A DNA stretch of 19,753 nt from CAYNSX01 sp964400165 (GTDB lineage Bacteria > Armatimonadota > Hebobacteria > CAYNSX01): the NCBI GenBank assembly GCA_964400165.1, contig CAYNSX010000042.1, forward strand, positions 1 to 19,753, written 5' to 3'. This document shows positions 1 through 6,619 of this stretch, piece by piece; within the stretch, counting starts at the first letter, position 1, and each line of letters starts with the position of its first letter. A model generated the notes under the pieces. That model had not been told where the DNA came from. It saw nothing but the letters and a program-made list of their open reading frames with translations, and ran no database searches. A program made the position numbers and the translations under genes.

Positions 1-718
1 ACCACTCCTTGAAGAGGAACTGCGTGACGAGTTGCGTCTCGCGCTGCGTGAGCATGAACCAGTCGCGGTTGTCATCGTGGCCGGTGTAGTAGTGATAGAG
101 CCAGGGCATCGGCGCCGCCTCGAAGGGCGTTCCGAGCGTGCGCTCGTACCAATCAACGACTTTGTTGTTGCCGTCGGGGTTGGAACTGGGCGCCAGCAGG
201 ATGATGCAGTGGTCGAGGATTTCTCGGGTGCGCTCGTCGTCGCCGGTCGCCAGCAGATAGGCGAGTTCCATGGACATCTGGCTGGAGCCGACTTCGGAGG
301 AGTGCAGGCCGCAGTTCACATAGATGACGACCTTGGCCTCGGCGAGAAGCGCGGCCTCATCGGCGGGCGAGGCGAGGCGACGCGGGTCGGCGAGCTTCGC
401 TTGCAGGGCGCGGTAGCGGTCGAGGTGGGCGATGGTGTCGGGGCTGCTGATGGCGGCGACGATGAGCGGCGCGCCCTCCGTGGACTTGCCGAGTTCCTGT
501 ACGACCACGCGGTCGGAGGCGGCGTCGAGCGCCTTGAAGTAGGCGAGGATTTGCTCCCAGCGCGCCAGTTTGAAGTCTGCGCCGACGCGGAAGCCGATCA
601 TCGATTCCGGCGTCGGGACGCCGCCCGCAGGCGCGGCTCTCCCCGCCGGCGCGATGAGCGCGACCGCTATAAGGCCCAGCCATGCACGTGCAACGCGCAG
701 ACGATGGCGATGCATCAT
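1..718 (-). CDS. Exported M14-family zinc carboxypeptidase, N-terminal part (cut by window edge)
   Basis: Reading the minus strand from an ATG at 718 gives an open frame to the window edge, about 239 residues, so the C-terminal half is missing. The start is an ATG ATG pair preceded by a strong GGGGAGGGG ribosome site. The N-terminus is basic then hydrophobic (HRHRLRVARAWLGLIAVALI) and looks like a signal peptide. The segment GLHSSEVGSSQ carries the HxxE zinc-binding pair of M14 peptidases. It is followed by SSNPDGN, which matches the NPDG stretch of the family, and then GHDDNRDW, typical of one group of large secreted bacterial M14 proteins. The third zinc ligand and the catalytic Glu should lie outside the window. 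It probably hydrolyses peptides in the periplasm or outside the cell; the substrate is unknown. It follows the VOC gene by 22 bases on the same strand, so the two are probably co-transcribed. Confidence 0.85.
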   Translation of the reverse strand, partial: MMHRHRLRVARAWLGLIAVALIAPAGRAAPAGGVPTPESMIGFRVGADFKLARWEQILAYFKALDAASDRVVVQELGKSTEGAPLIVAAISSPDTIAHLDRYRALQAKLADPRRLASPADEAALLAEAKVVIYVNCGLHSSEVGSSQMSMELAYLLATGDDERTREILDHCIILLAPSSNPDGNNKVVDWYERTLGTPFEAAPMPWLYHYYTGHDDNRDWFMLTQRETQLVTQFLFKEW

Positions 719-740
719 TGCAGCCCCTCCCCGGTGTGTC

Positions 741-1178
741 TTATTTTTTGAGTGCCGCCAAACGGCGATTCATCTCTTCGCGGGAGACTTCCTCGATGCG
801 CGCGGCCATCCACCATTGATTGCCGAAAGAATCAGTGACGCCGCCGCTGCGGTGGCCGTAAAACTCGTCGGTGGGCTCGCGCAGAGAAGTGCCGCCGGCG
901 GCGAGCGCCTTGCGGTAGGTGGCGTCCACATCGGCGACCATCACATAGAGCATCGCGGGCATCGCCGGCCGGTCCGCGGGCGGCTCGCCCATCATCACGA
1001 CGGAATTGCCGATGCGCACTTCGGCGTGCATCACGCGCCCGTCGGGCGTCTTCATCGGCGCCTCGGTAGTCTTGGCGCCGAAGGTCGCCTGCAAGAAGTC
1101 GATCAACTGGGGCACACTAGGAACCGTGAGATACGGCGTGACGGTTTGCATTGAACCGTCCAGCGAAGCATCGGCCAT
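741..1178 (-). CDS. VOC-superfamily protein, PhnB/glyoxalase-like
   Basis: The 145-residue product has the paired beta-alpha-beta layout of the vicinal-oxygen-chelate fold in the PhnB-like group. Recognisable segments are TPYLTVPSVPQLIDFLQATF at the start, MHAEVRIGNSVVMMGEP in the middle, and AMLYVMVADVDATYRKALAAG leading to DSFGNQWWMA. The final strand has WWMA where catalytic glyoxalases usually have a metal-binding Glu, so an active metalloenzyme is uncertain. The start at 1178 is chosen because a GAGGAGG ribosome site lies 7 bases upstream; an internal Met at 1151 is the alternative. The M14 peptidase gene follows 22 bases downstream. The substrate cannot be deduced. PhnB-like proteins are not dependable markers of phosphonate metabolism, so proximity to the Pho genes should not be over-read. 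Confidence 0.8.
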   Translation of the reverse strand: MADASLDGSMQTVTPYLTVPSVPQLIDFLQATFGAKTTEAPMKTPDGRVMHAEVRIGNSVVMMGEPPADRPAMPAMLYVMVADVDATYRKALAAGGTSLREPTDEFYGHRSGGVTDSFGNQWWMAARIEEVSREEMNRRLAALKK

Positions 1179-1368
1179 CGTGTTGCCTCCTCGACGTTGA
1201 TTCGGTGAAGTCCGGGCGCTCCCTGCGCCCGCCCTGGCGCTGCTTTTGGTGGCGACAAGGGCGCTTGTCGCGGGCGGTACACTGGGCGGGCTGTCGGGCG
1301 GTCACCGTCCAGCAGCAAGCCGACATACTGCAATCAACGAACATTCACAGCCGAGGAGGGCTGCCTCT

Positions 1369-1881
1369 ATGATTGGTCGTTCGCCGCGTTTCGTTAGTCT
1401 CGCCGTCCGGCTCGCTGCCGTTATGGGGCTCTGTCTGGCCGCCGCCAGCATCACCGCGCCGCAGGCCGAGGGCGCCAGCCCCACGGTCAACGAGCCGCTG
1501 CGCGGACTGCTTACGGGGTCGGACCTCAAGTACGATGTGATCAACGAGGATTCGGTGAAGCTGCGCTATGAGGCGGACAATGTGGACGAAGTCGAGGTGC
1601 TGGTCAACATGTATGACAGCGACTTCGTCAAGAACACCATCGTGGTGATGACCTACATCGGCACGCTCGACAAGGACCGCGGGCTCGAGGATTGCGAAGC
1701 CGTGCTGGAGACGAACTTCGATCTCGACTACACCAAGATCGCGATCACGGAAGACGAAGGCGATATGAAGGTCGTCGCGCTGTATGAACTGAACCCGAAG
1801 GAGACTTCGGCGTCGTGGTTCCGCAAGGTTTGCGACCACCACGCGAAACTCAACGACGAATTGCAGGCCATTCTCGACTGA
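1369..1881 (+). CDS. Exported small protein, possible YbjN-like fold
   Basis: The predicted product has 170 residues. The ATG at 1369 is preceded by GAGGAGGG with good spacing. The frame runs open upstream to 1246, but those codons lack a ribosome site and would bury the signal peptide. Residues 1 to about 35 form an export signal (basic start, then AVRLAAVMGLCLAAA) ending in a plausible SPase I site near PQAEGA. The mature part is acidic: NEPLRGLLTGSDLKYDVINE, a strand KLRYEADNVDEVEVLVNMY, then a helix-rich tail with SWFRKVCDHHAKLNDELQAI. The order of a short helix, antiparallel strands and a closing helix recalls YbjN / type III chaperone-like domains, but I rate that only as a possibility. 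Two Cys (in EDCEAV and KVCDHH) could form a disulfide. It runs convergently toward phoU. I cannot assign a function. Confidence 0.8.
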   Translation: MIGRSPRFVSLAVRLAAVMGLCLAAASITAPQAEGASPTVNEPLRGLLTGSDLKYDVINEDSVKLRYEADNVDEVEVLVNMYDSDFVKNTIVVMTYIGTLDKDRGLEDCEAVLETNFDLDYTKIAITEDEGDMKVVALYELNPKETSASWFRKVCDHHAKLNDELQAILD

Positions 1882-1909
1882 CCGAGGCGCCGCACGCGTG
1901 GTTCAGTGT

Positions 1910-1933
1910 CGGGGGCGCCGCACGGCGCCCCTG
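1910..1933. terminator. GC-rich hairpin between convergent genes, possible bidirectional terminator
   Basis: A perfect 8-bp stem, GGGGCGCC at 1912-1919 with GGCGCCCC at 1924-1931, encloses the four-base loop GCAC. It extends by a G-T wobble and one further pair. It is the only structured element in the 56-base gap between the plus-strand YbjN-like gene and the minus-strand phoU. There is no long T tract, so intrinsic termination is inferred from stem strength and position only. Confidence 0.5.
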
Positions 1934-1937
1934 GTGT

Positions 1938-2600
1938 TTATTCGTGCAGTTCCTTCAGGTCGCCGGTCTCGATGTACCAGAGGCGCTCGCCGATGTTGGT
2001 GACATGGTCGGCCATGCGCTCGAGATAGGTGCCGATGAGCAGCAGCGACATCGCCTGGCGGACGAGCGCCGGGTCTTTCGACGCGTAGGCGACGAGTTCG
2101 TCGCCGAGCGCCCGGTAGAGGTGGTCCACCTGGTCATCTTGGCGGACGGCCTCGGCGGCGAGGTCGAGGTCGCGCTGGACCAGCGCCTTGAGGGCGTCGT
2201 GCAACATTTGTTGCACGGCCGCGGCCATCCGCGGGATGTCCACCAGCGGCTTCATCAGCGGCTCGTCGCCGAGTTTGCGCGCCTGGCGCGCGATGTCCAC
2301 CGAGTAGTCGCCGATGCGCTCGATGTCGGCAATGATGCGCATCGTGGAGGCGATGAGGCGCAGATCGCGCGCCAGCGGCTGCTGCAGGGCGATGAGTTGC
2401 ACGGCCCGGCGCTCGATGTCGAGATTGAGCGCGTCGATGGCGTCCTCGAGTTCCATCACCCGGTCGCTGTACTTCGGTTCGCGGGTGGTCAGGGCGTCGA
2501 GCGCCGCCTGCACGGCGTCGGCGGCGAGACTGCCCATGCGCACGAGGTCTTGCTGCAGGGCGTCGAGTTCTTCGACGAAGGTCTGGCGGGTTTGCGTCAC
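1938..2600 (-). CDS. phoU: Phosphate signalling regulator PhoU
   Basis: The 220-residue, all-helical protein has the usual PhoU length and two PhoU repeats. Each carries the metal-binding E(x)3D signature: MRIIADIERIGDYSVDIA in the first and GTYLERMADHVTNIGE in the second. PhoU links the Pst transporter to the PhoR kinase, holding PhoR in its inactive mode when phosphate is plentiful and limiting import. The start is a GTG at 2600 giving VTQTRQTFVEELDALQ, a typical PhoU N-terminus. The frame stays open further upstream, but that stretch lies inside pstB. Only two bases separate the pstB stop from this GTG, so it is the last gene of the pst operon and likely coupled to pstB. It ends before the convergent hairpin at 1910-1933. 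Confidence 0.95.
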   Translation of the reverse strand: MTQTRQTFVEELDALQQDLVRMGSLAADAVQAALDALTTREPKYSDRVMELEDAIDALNLDIERRAVQLIALQQPLARDLRLIASTMRIIADIERIGDYSVDIARQARKLGDEPLMKPLVDIPRMAAAVQQMLHDALKALVQRDLDLAAEAVRQDDQVDHLYRALGDELVAYASKDPALVRQAMSLLLIGTYLERMADHVTNIGERLWYIETGDLKELHE

Positions 2601-2602
2601 GG

Positions 2603-3433
2603 CTACCCGAACCGCCCGGTGATGTAGTCTTCGGTGCGCTGGTCGGCCGGGTCGGTGAAGAGTTTGTCGGTGGCGCCGAATTCGATGAGTTCGCCGTGCA
2701 GGAAGAAGCCGGTCTCCTGCGAGACGCGCGCGGCCTGCTGCATATTGTGGGTGACGAGCACGATGGTGTAATTCGCCTTCAGGTCCTGCATCAACTCCTC
2801 GATGCGCAGCGTCGAGATCGGGTCGAGGGCGCTGCACGGCTCGTCCATCAGCAAGACATCGGGGTTGACCGCCAGCACCCGGGCGATGCACAAGCGCTGC
2901 TGCTGGCCGCCGGAGAGCGCGAACGCCGACTGGCGCAGTTTGTCCTTCACTTCTTCCCAGAGCGCGGCGCGCTGCAAACTCTGCGCCACCAGGTCTTCCA
3001 GGTCGTGCCCGCGGGCCAGGCGGTGGATGCGCGGCCCGAAGGCGACATTGTCAAAGACCGACATCGGGAACGGGTTCGGCTTCTGAAAGACCATTCCCAC
3101 GCGCCGGCGCAGGGCGACGACATCGATGCCCGGGTCGTAGATGTTTTCGCCGTCGAGCAGGACGCGGCCTTGCGTGCGAGCGCCCTCGATGCGGTCGTTC
3201 ATCCGGTTGAGGACGCGCAGGAAAGTGGACTTGCCGCACCCCGACGGCCCGATGAACGCGGTGATCTGGCGTTCGGCGACGGTCAGCGAGATGTGCTGGA
3301 GCGCGTGATATCGGCCGTAGAAGAAATCAAGACCTTCAATGACGATCTTCGGGACGCGCTCGTGCAAATGCCCGGATGCGGCTGGCGTGGCCATGGCACG
3401 GATGGTCGGGCGCTGGGACTTCGTGTCGATCAT
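2603..3433 (-). CDS. pstB: Phosphate ABC transporter ATP-binding subunit PstB
   Basis: The 276-residue ATPase powers phosphate import through PstC/PstA at the inner-membrane cytoplasmic face. Walker A is GPSGCGKST (about 62-70), the Q-loop is VFQKPNPFP, the ABC signature is LSGGQQQR (173-180), Walker B is VLLMDEP (193-199) and the switch His lies in LVTHN (about 229). The SGCGKST, QKPNPFPMS and DEPCSALDP stretches are characteristic of PstB rather than of other importers. The ATG at 3433 overlaps the pstA stop as ATGA, arguing for translational coupling. This gives an N-terminus about 15-20 residues longer than many PstB proteins; a Met at residue 14 (MATPAASG) is a less likely start without a ribosome site. 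phoU begins two bases after the stop. Confidence 0.97.
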   Translation of the reverse strand: MIDTKSQRPTIRAMATPAASGHLHERVPKIVIEGLDFFYGRYHALQHISLTVAERQITAFIGPSGCGKSTFLRVLNRMNDRIEGARTQGRVLLDGENIYDPGIDVVALRRRVGMVFQKPNPFPMSVFDNVAFGPRIHRLARGHDLEDLVAQSLQRAALWEEVKDKLRQSAFALSGGQQQRLCIARVLAVNPDVLLMDEPCSALDPISTLRIEELMQDLKANYTIVLVTHNMQQAARVSQETGFFLHGELIEFGATDKLFTDPADQRTEDYITGRFG

Positions 3434-4314
3434 GCCGCCGACCCGTGCGAGAGTCGCCCGCGGGTCGCCAGCCGCGCGGCGACGCTCAAGATGAGCACAA
3501 TGCCGATCAAGACGAGTGCGCCCGCCCATGCTTGCGCATGCCAGTCATCGTACGGGGCGATGGCGTAGGTGTAAATCTGCACCGGCAGCGAGGCGATGGG
3601 CTGGTTGAGTTCCGTGCTCCAAAAGCGGTTGCCGAAGGCGGTGAACAGCAGCGGCGCGGTCTCGCCCGCAATGCGGGCGACGGCCAGCAAGACGCCGGTG
3701 ATCACGCCCGCCCGCGCCGCGGGCAGGACGATTTGCAGCACTGTCCGCCAGTGTGGGGCGCCGAGCGACAGGGCCGCGTCGCGCAGCGCGAGGGGCACCA
3801 GGCGGAGGAGTTCCTCGGTGGTGCGGATGATGGTCGGAATCATTATGATGCCGAGCGCGATGCCGCCCGCCATCGCCGAGAAATGCTTCATCGGCAGCAC
3901 CACCATCGCGTACACGAACACGCCGATGACAATGGACGGCACGCCGCTCAACACATCGGCAGCGAAGCGCACGATCCAGGCGAAGCGCGAGTGGCCGAAT
4001 TCCGCGAGGTAGACGCCGCCGAGAATGCCGACCGGCAGGCCGATGACACTGGCGAGGCCGATGAGAATGAGACTGCCCACAATGGCGTTAGCCATCCCGC
4101 CACCCGGCTCGCCGACCGGTTTGGGCATTTGGGTGAAGAAGTCGAGGTTGAGGGCCGGCAGCCCCTGGCGCAGGACATAGTAGAGAACGAGCAACAGCGG
4201 AACGACGGCGAGCGCGGCGGCGCCGCACGCGATGAGCCACATCGCGGCATTCCGGGCGCGGCGCCCGAAGGCGATGCGGCGGCCCGGCAGGGGGGCGGTG
4301 AGCGAGGCCGCCAT
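3430..4314 (-). CDS. pstA: Phosphate ABC transporter permease PstA
   Basis: The 294-residue inner-membrane permease pairs with PstC to form the phosphate channel. It shows about six hydrophobic spans, from LIACGAAALAVVPLLLVLYY to WAGALVLIGIVLILSVAARL. The cytoplasmic EAA-type loop contacting PstB is RDAALSLGAPHWRTVLQIVL. Other family landmarks are GGMANAIVGSLILIGLA, DVLSGVPSIVIGVFVY and ARIAGETAPLLFTAFGN. The start at 4314 shares its A with the pstC stop (TGATG); the open frame reaching 4350 lies inside pstC and is ignored. The gene overlaps pstB by ATGA. The tight overlaps indicate a single pstCAB-phoU message with coupled translation, as expected for subunits made in fixed proportion. Confidence 0.96.
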   Translation of the reverse strand: MAASLTAPLPGRRIAFGRRARNAAMWLIACGAAALAVVPLLLVLYYVLRQGLPALNLDFFTQMPKPVGEPGGGMANAIVGSLILIGLASVIGLPVGILGGVYLAEFGHSRFAWIVRFAADVLSGVPSIVIGVFVYAMVVLPMKHFSAMAGGIALGIIMIPTIIRTTEELLRLVPLALRDAALSLGAPHWRTVLQIVLPAARAGVITGVLLAVARIAGETAPLLFTAFGNRFWSTELNQPIASLPVQIYTYAIAPYDDWHAQAWAGALVLIGIVLILSVAARLATRGRLSHGSAA

Positions 4315-5285
4315 CAGCCGCGCGCCGGCGCGCTGCGGGCGACGCTCCAAATGAGCAGCCGCGCCAGCGCGTTCACGATGATGGTGATGACGAACAGCAG
4401 CAGCGCAATCTCGATCAGTGCCGCGATGTACAGGCCGCCGGGCGCTTCGGAGAACTCGTTGGCGAGCAGACTCGCCATCGTGTAACCGGGGGCGAAGAGC
4501 GAGGCCGAGATGTCGGCGCGGTTGCCGATGACCATCGTCACCGCCATCGTCTCACCGAGCGCACGCCCGAGGCCCAGGATGGCGGCGCCGAAAATGCCCG
4601 GGCGCGCGTAGCGCCACACCGGCCCGCGCAGGACCTCCCATTGCGTGGCGCCGACGGCGTAGGCCGCTTCGTGCTGCGCCCTCGGGACGGCGCGCAGCAC
4701 CTCGCGCGACACCGCCGTGATGAAGGGCAGCACCATAATCGCCAGGATCAGCCCGGCGGCCAGCATCCCAATGCCGTAGGGCGGGCCGGTGAAGAGCGGC
4801 AGGAAGCCGAAGTGCTCGCCCAGCCATGCCTGCACCGGCCGCAGCGCCGGCACCAGCACGAAGACGCCCCAGAGTCCGTAAATGACGCTCGGCACCGCGG
4901 CGAGCAGTTCCACCAGGAAAGACACCGGCGTGCGCAGCCAGCCCGGCGACAGTTCGGCGAGAAACAGCGCGGCGCCCAGGCCGACCGGCACCGCAATCAG
5001 CAGGGCGAGGAACGACGATACCAGCGTGCCGTAAATGAACGGCAGGCCGCCGAAGACCTGGGCCACCGGGTCCCAGGTGGACTTGATAATGAACCCCCAG
5101 CCGAATGTCTGAAGCGACGGCCAGGCGGTGCGGACGAGTTCGACGAGCAGCAGCAGGATGACGGCGAAGACGCTGGCGGCGAAAAGCGCGGTGAGCGTCA
5201 GGAACGCTCGGTCGCCGAGATTGCCGCCCAGCCAGCCGCGGCGGCGGATGAGGGACGGACGCGGGATCGCGGTGACGGCATTCAT
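4314..5285 (-). CDS. pstC: Phosphate ABC transporter permease PstC
   Basis: The 323-residue inner-membrane permease partners PstA. A cytoplasmic N-terminus of about 28 residues with RRR precedes the first span (LTALFAASVFAVILLLLVEL). Later landmarks are the periplasmic loop with DPVAQVFGGLPFIYGT, the conserved ELLAAVPSVIYGLWGVF and the EAA loop HEAAYAVGATQWEVLRG followed by ALGETMAVTMVIGN. Length and motifs match PstC. The start at 5285 has no clear ribosome site. A three-codon frame ATG CGA CGA TGA (5293-5282) sits just upstream, with its TGA overlapping the pstC ATG, which might permit coupling; this is inference only. A Pho-box-like element lies about 105 bases upstream and a strong hairpin separates the gene from pstS, so pstCAB-phoU may have its own phosphate-controlled promoter. 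Confidence 0.96.
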   Translation of the reverse strand: MNAVTAIPRPSLIRRRGWLGGNLGDRAFLTLTALFAASVFAVILLLLVELVRTAWPSLQTFGWGFIIKSTWDPVAQVFGGLPFIYGTLVSSFLALLIAVPVGLGAALFLAELSPGWLRTPVSFLVELLAAVPSVIYGLWGVFVLVPALRPVQAWLGEHFGFLPLFTGPPYGIGMLAAGLILAIMVLPFITAVSREVLRAVPRAQHEAAYAVGATQWEVLRGPVWRYARPGIFGAAILGLGRALGETMAVTMVIGNRADISASLFAPGYTMASLLANEFSEAPGGLYIAALIEIALLLFVITIIVNALARLLIWSVARSAPARG

Positions 5286-5293
5286 CGTCGCAT
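5282..5293 (-). other. Three-codon upstream reading frame overlapping the pstC start
   Basis: The minus strand reads ATG CGA CGA TGA immediately before pstC, with the TGA overlapping the pstC ATG (ATGA). pstC lacks a visible Shine-Dalgarno sequence, so terminating ribosomes could in principle reinitiate here. Such a short frame can occur by chance, and the role is speculative. Confidence 0.15.
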
Positions 5294-5389
5294 CAGGCGA
5301 GCAGTCGGGCGCAGCCGGCAGCGCAGTGGCGCGGGTTCATGGTGTCTCTGTATTGTCCGCCAGCCCGGCGACCGCTGGCGGCGCGCGTC

Positions 5390-5406
5390 TGTTAAGGACG
5401 GATTAA
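5390..5406 (-). promoter_or_regulatory. Putative Pho box upstream of pstC
   Basis: The minus strand reads TTAATCCGTCCTTAACA, two TTAAnn half-sites 11 bp apart, the spacing typical of PhoB/PhoP-family direct repeats. With flanking bases it also forms a dyad, CTGTTAA and TTAACAG, around a 7-base centre. It lies about 105 bases before the pstC start and just downstream of the pstS-pstC hairpin. Similar elements precede pstS, the porin gene and phoB. Confidence 0.55.
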
Positions 5407-5413
5407 CAGTGCC

Positions 5414-5436
5414 GGAGGCGCCTGGAGGGCGCCCCC
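5414..5436 (-). terminator. Strong hairpin between pstS and pstC
   Basis: On the minus strand GGGGGCGCC and GGCGCCTCC pair around CTCCA, a 9-bp stem with one G-U wobble. There is no T run, so it may act as a partial terminator or an mRNA 3'-end stabiliser. Either would let the binding protein PstS be made in excess over the membrane subunits, a pattern known from other pst operons. The role here is inferred from position. Confidence 0.5.
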
Positions 5437-5467
5437 GGGTCTCTGCGGGGTGTGCGGGGCTGAAGAC

Positions 5468-6529
5468 TTAGCGGCCGGCCCAGAGGGGCTTGCCGGCGTT
5501 TAAGACGGACTTGATGGCCTGTTCGTTCAACTGGACGACCGCCGCCGGGAGCGGGGCGTAGAGCAGCGGTGCGGCGTGCTGCTGCCCGTCGTGAATGGCC
5601 CACCACAGGAAGTCGACGACGGCCTGGCCCTTGGCCTGGTTCGTCTGATTCTTGAACAGGAGGAGGTAGGTGAACCCGGCGATCGGGTAGGCGTCCTTGC
5701 CGGGCGCGTCCACAATGGAGACGCGGATGTCCTTCTTCATCTGGCTGACGAAGCCCGCCGCGGCGGCGGTGGTGGAGGCGATGCCGGGCTGAATGTAATT
5801 GCCGCTGCGGTTGCGCAGCGCCGCGTAGGTCAGCTGGTTCTGCGTCGCGTAGGCGAGTTCGACATAGCCGATGCCGCCGGGGGTTTGCTTGACGATGCCG
5901 GCGACCCCCTCGTTGCCCTTGCCGCCGAGGCCGACCGGCCAGTTCACCGACTTGCCAGTGCCGACCTTCGTCTTCCATGCCGGGCTAACATGCGATAGGT
6001 AATCGGTGAAGATGTAGGTGGTGCCGCTGCCGTCGGAGCGGTGCGCCACCGCGATGGACAGGTTGGGCAGGCGCAGCGCTGGGTTCAACTTCGCAATCTG
6101 CGGGTCGTTCCACCTTGTTACGGTGCCGAGGTAGATGCCCGAGAGCACTTCCGGCGTCAGGTGCAGTCCGTTGCCGATGCCGGCGATGTTGTACACGACC
6201 GCTTCGGCGCCGATGACGGTCGGGATGTGGACGGCCGGCGTCGGCATCTGCTTCTGCTCGTCGTCGGAGAGCGGCGCGTCGCTGGCGCCGAAGTCGACGG
6301 TCTGCGACATCAGTTGCTTGATGCCGCCGCCGGAGCCGATGGACTGGTAGTTGATCTTCACCCCGGTCTTCTGCTGGTAGACATCAAACCACTTCGAGTA
6401 CAGGGGGTAGGGGAAAGTGGCGCCGGCGCCGGTCAGGTCCACTGCGGCGAGCGCGCTGGCAGTCACCACACTCCCAAGCGTCAGCATCAAGGCGAGACGC
6501 CCGATGCCCTTCCACCATGATTTCGTCAT
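5468..6529 (-). CDS. pstS: Periplasmic phosphate-binding protein PstS
   Basis: The 353-residue substrate-binding protein captures phosphate in the periplasm and delivers it to PstCAB. The start at 6529 is preceded by AGGAGAGG; the frame open to 6619 has no ribosome site and would bury the export signal. The signal peptide is KSWWKGIGRLALMLTLGSVV, with cleavage expected after ASALA. Phosphate-contacting motifs of the family are all present: TGAGATFPYPLYSKWF at the mature N-terminus, SIGSGGGIKQ, DFGASDAPLSD and HRSDGSGTTYIFTDYLS. The body continues with PTVIGAEAVVYNIAGI and YVELAYATQNQL. A Pho-box-like element sits about 60 bases upstream, just past the porin stop, so pstS probably has its own phosphate-regulated promoter as well as read-through from the porin gene. 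No Cys lipobox is present, so it is soluble. Confidence 0.97.
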   Translation of the reverse strand: MTKSWWKGIGRLALMLTLGSVVTASALAAVDLTGAGATFPYPLYSKWFDVYQQKTGVKINYQSIGSGGGIKQLMSQTVDFGASDAPLSDDEQKQMPTPAVHIPTVIGAEAVVYNIAGIGNGLHLTPEVLSGIYLGTVTRWNDPQIAKLNPALRLPNLSIAVAHRSDGSGTTYIFTDYLSHVSPAWKTKVGTGKSVNWPVGLGGKGNEGVAGIVKQTPGGIGYVELAYATQNQLTYAALRNRSGNYIQPGIASTTAAAAGFVSQMKKDIRVSIVDAPGKDAYPIAGFTYLLLFKNQTNQAKGQAVVDFLWWAIHDGQQHAAPLLYAPLPAAVVQLNEQAIKSVLNAGKPLWAGR

Positions 6530-6589
6530 TCGTATCCTCTCCTTTGCTCTCATGGTCGCCGATTTCGGGTTAACGGGGGCGCTCCCCAA

Positions 6590-6606
6590 TGCTAAGGATT
6601 TGTGAA
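6590..6606 (-). promoter_or_regulatory. Putative Pho box upstream of pstS
   Basis: The minus strand reads TTCACAAATCCTTAGCA, half-sites TTCACA and TTAGCA 11 bp apart. It matches the phoB-upstream element at 13 of 17 positions. A further TTAAC occurs exactly 22 bp (two repeat units) downstream of the second half-site, in phase with the array. It lies about 60 bases before the pstS start in the porin-pstS gap. Confidence 0.6.
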
Positions 6607-6619
6607 GAGCGCCGGTCAT

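Noticed and set aside
741..1178. Link of the PhnB-like VOC protein to phosphonate use because the Pho cluster is nearby
   Set aside because: PhnB-like proteins are widespread and not diagnostic of phosphonate metabolism, no phn genes are present, and a gene on the opposite strand separates it from the Pho block.
1815..2627. Plus-strand open frame of 270 codons opposite phoU
   Set aside because: Its translation is dominated by Val, His, Gly and Arg and it mirrors phoU; no independent support.
3376..4485. Long plus-strand open frame of 369 codons opposite pstA and pstB
   Set aside because: It is antisense to two unmistakable genes. The product is rich in Arg, Gly, Asp, His and Glu without domain character, as expected from the opposite strand of GC-rich coding DNA.
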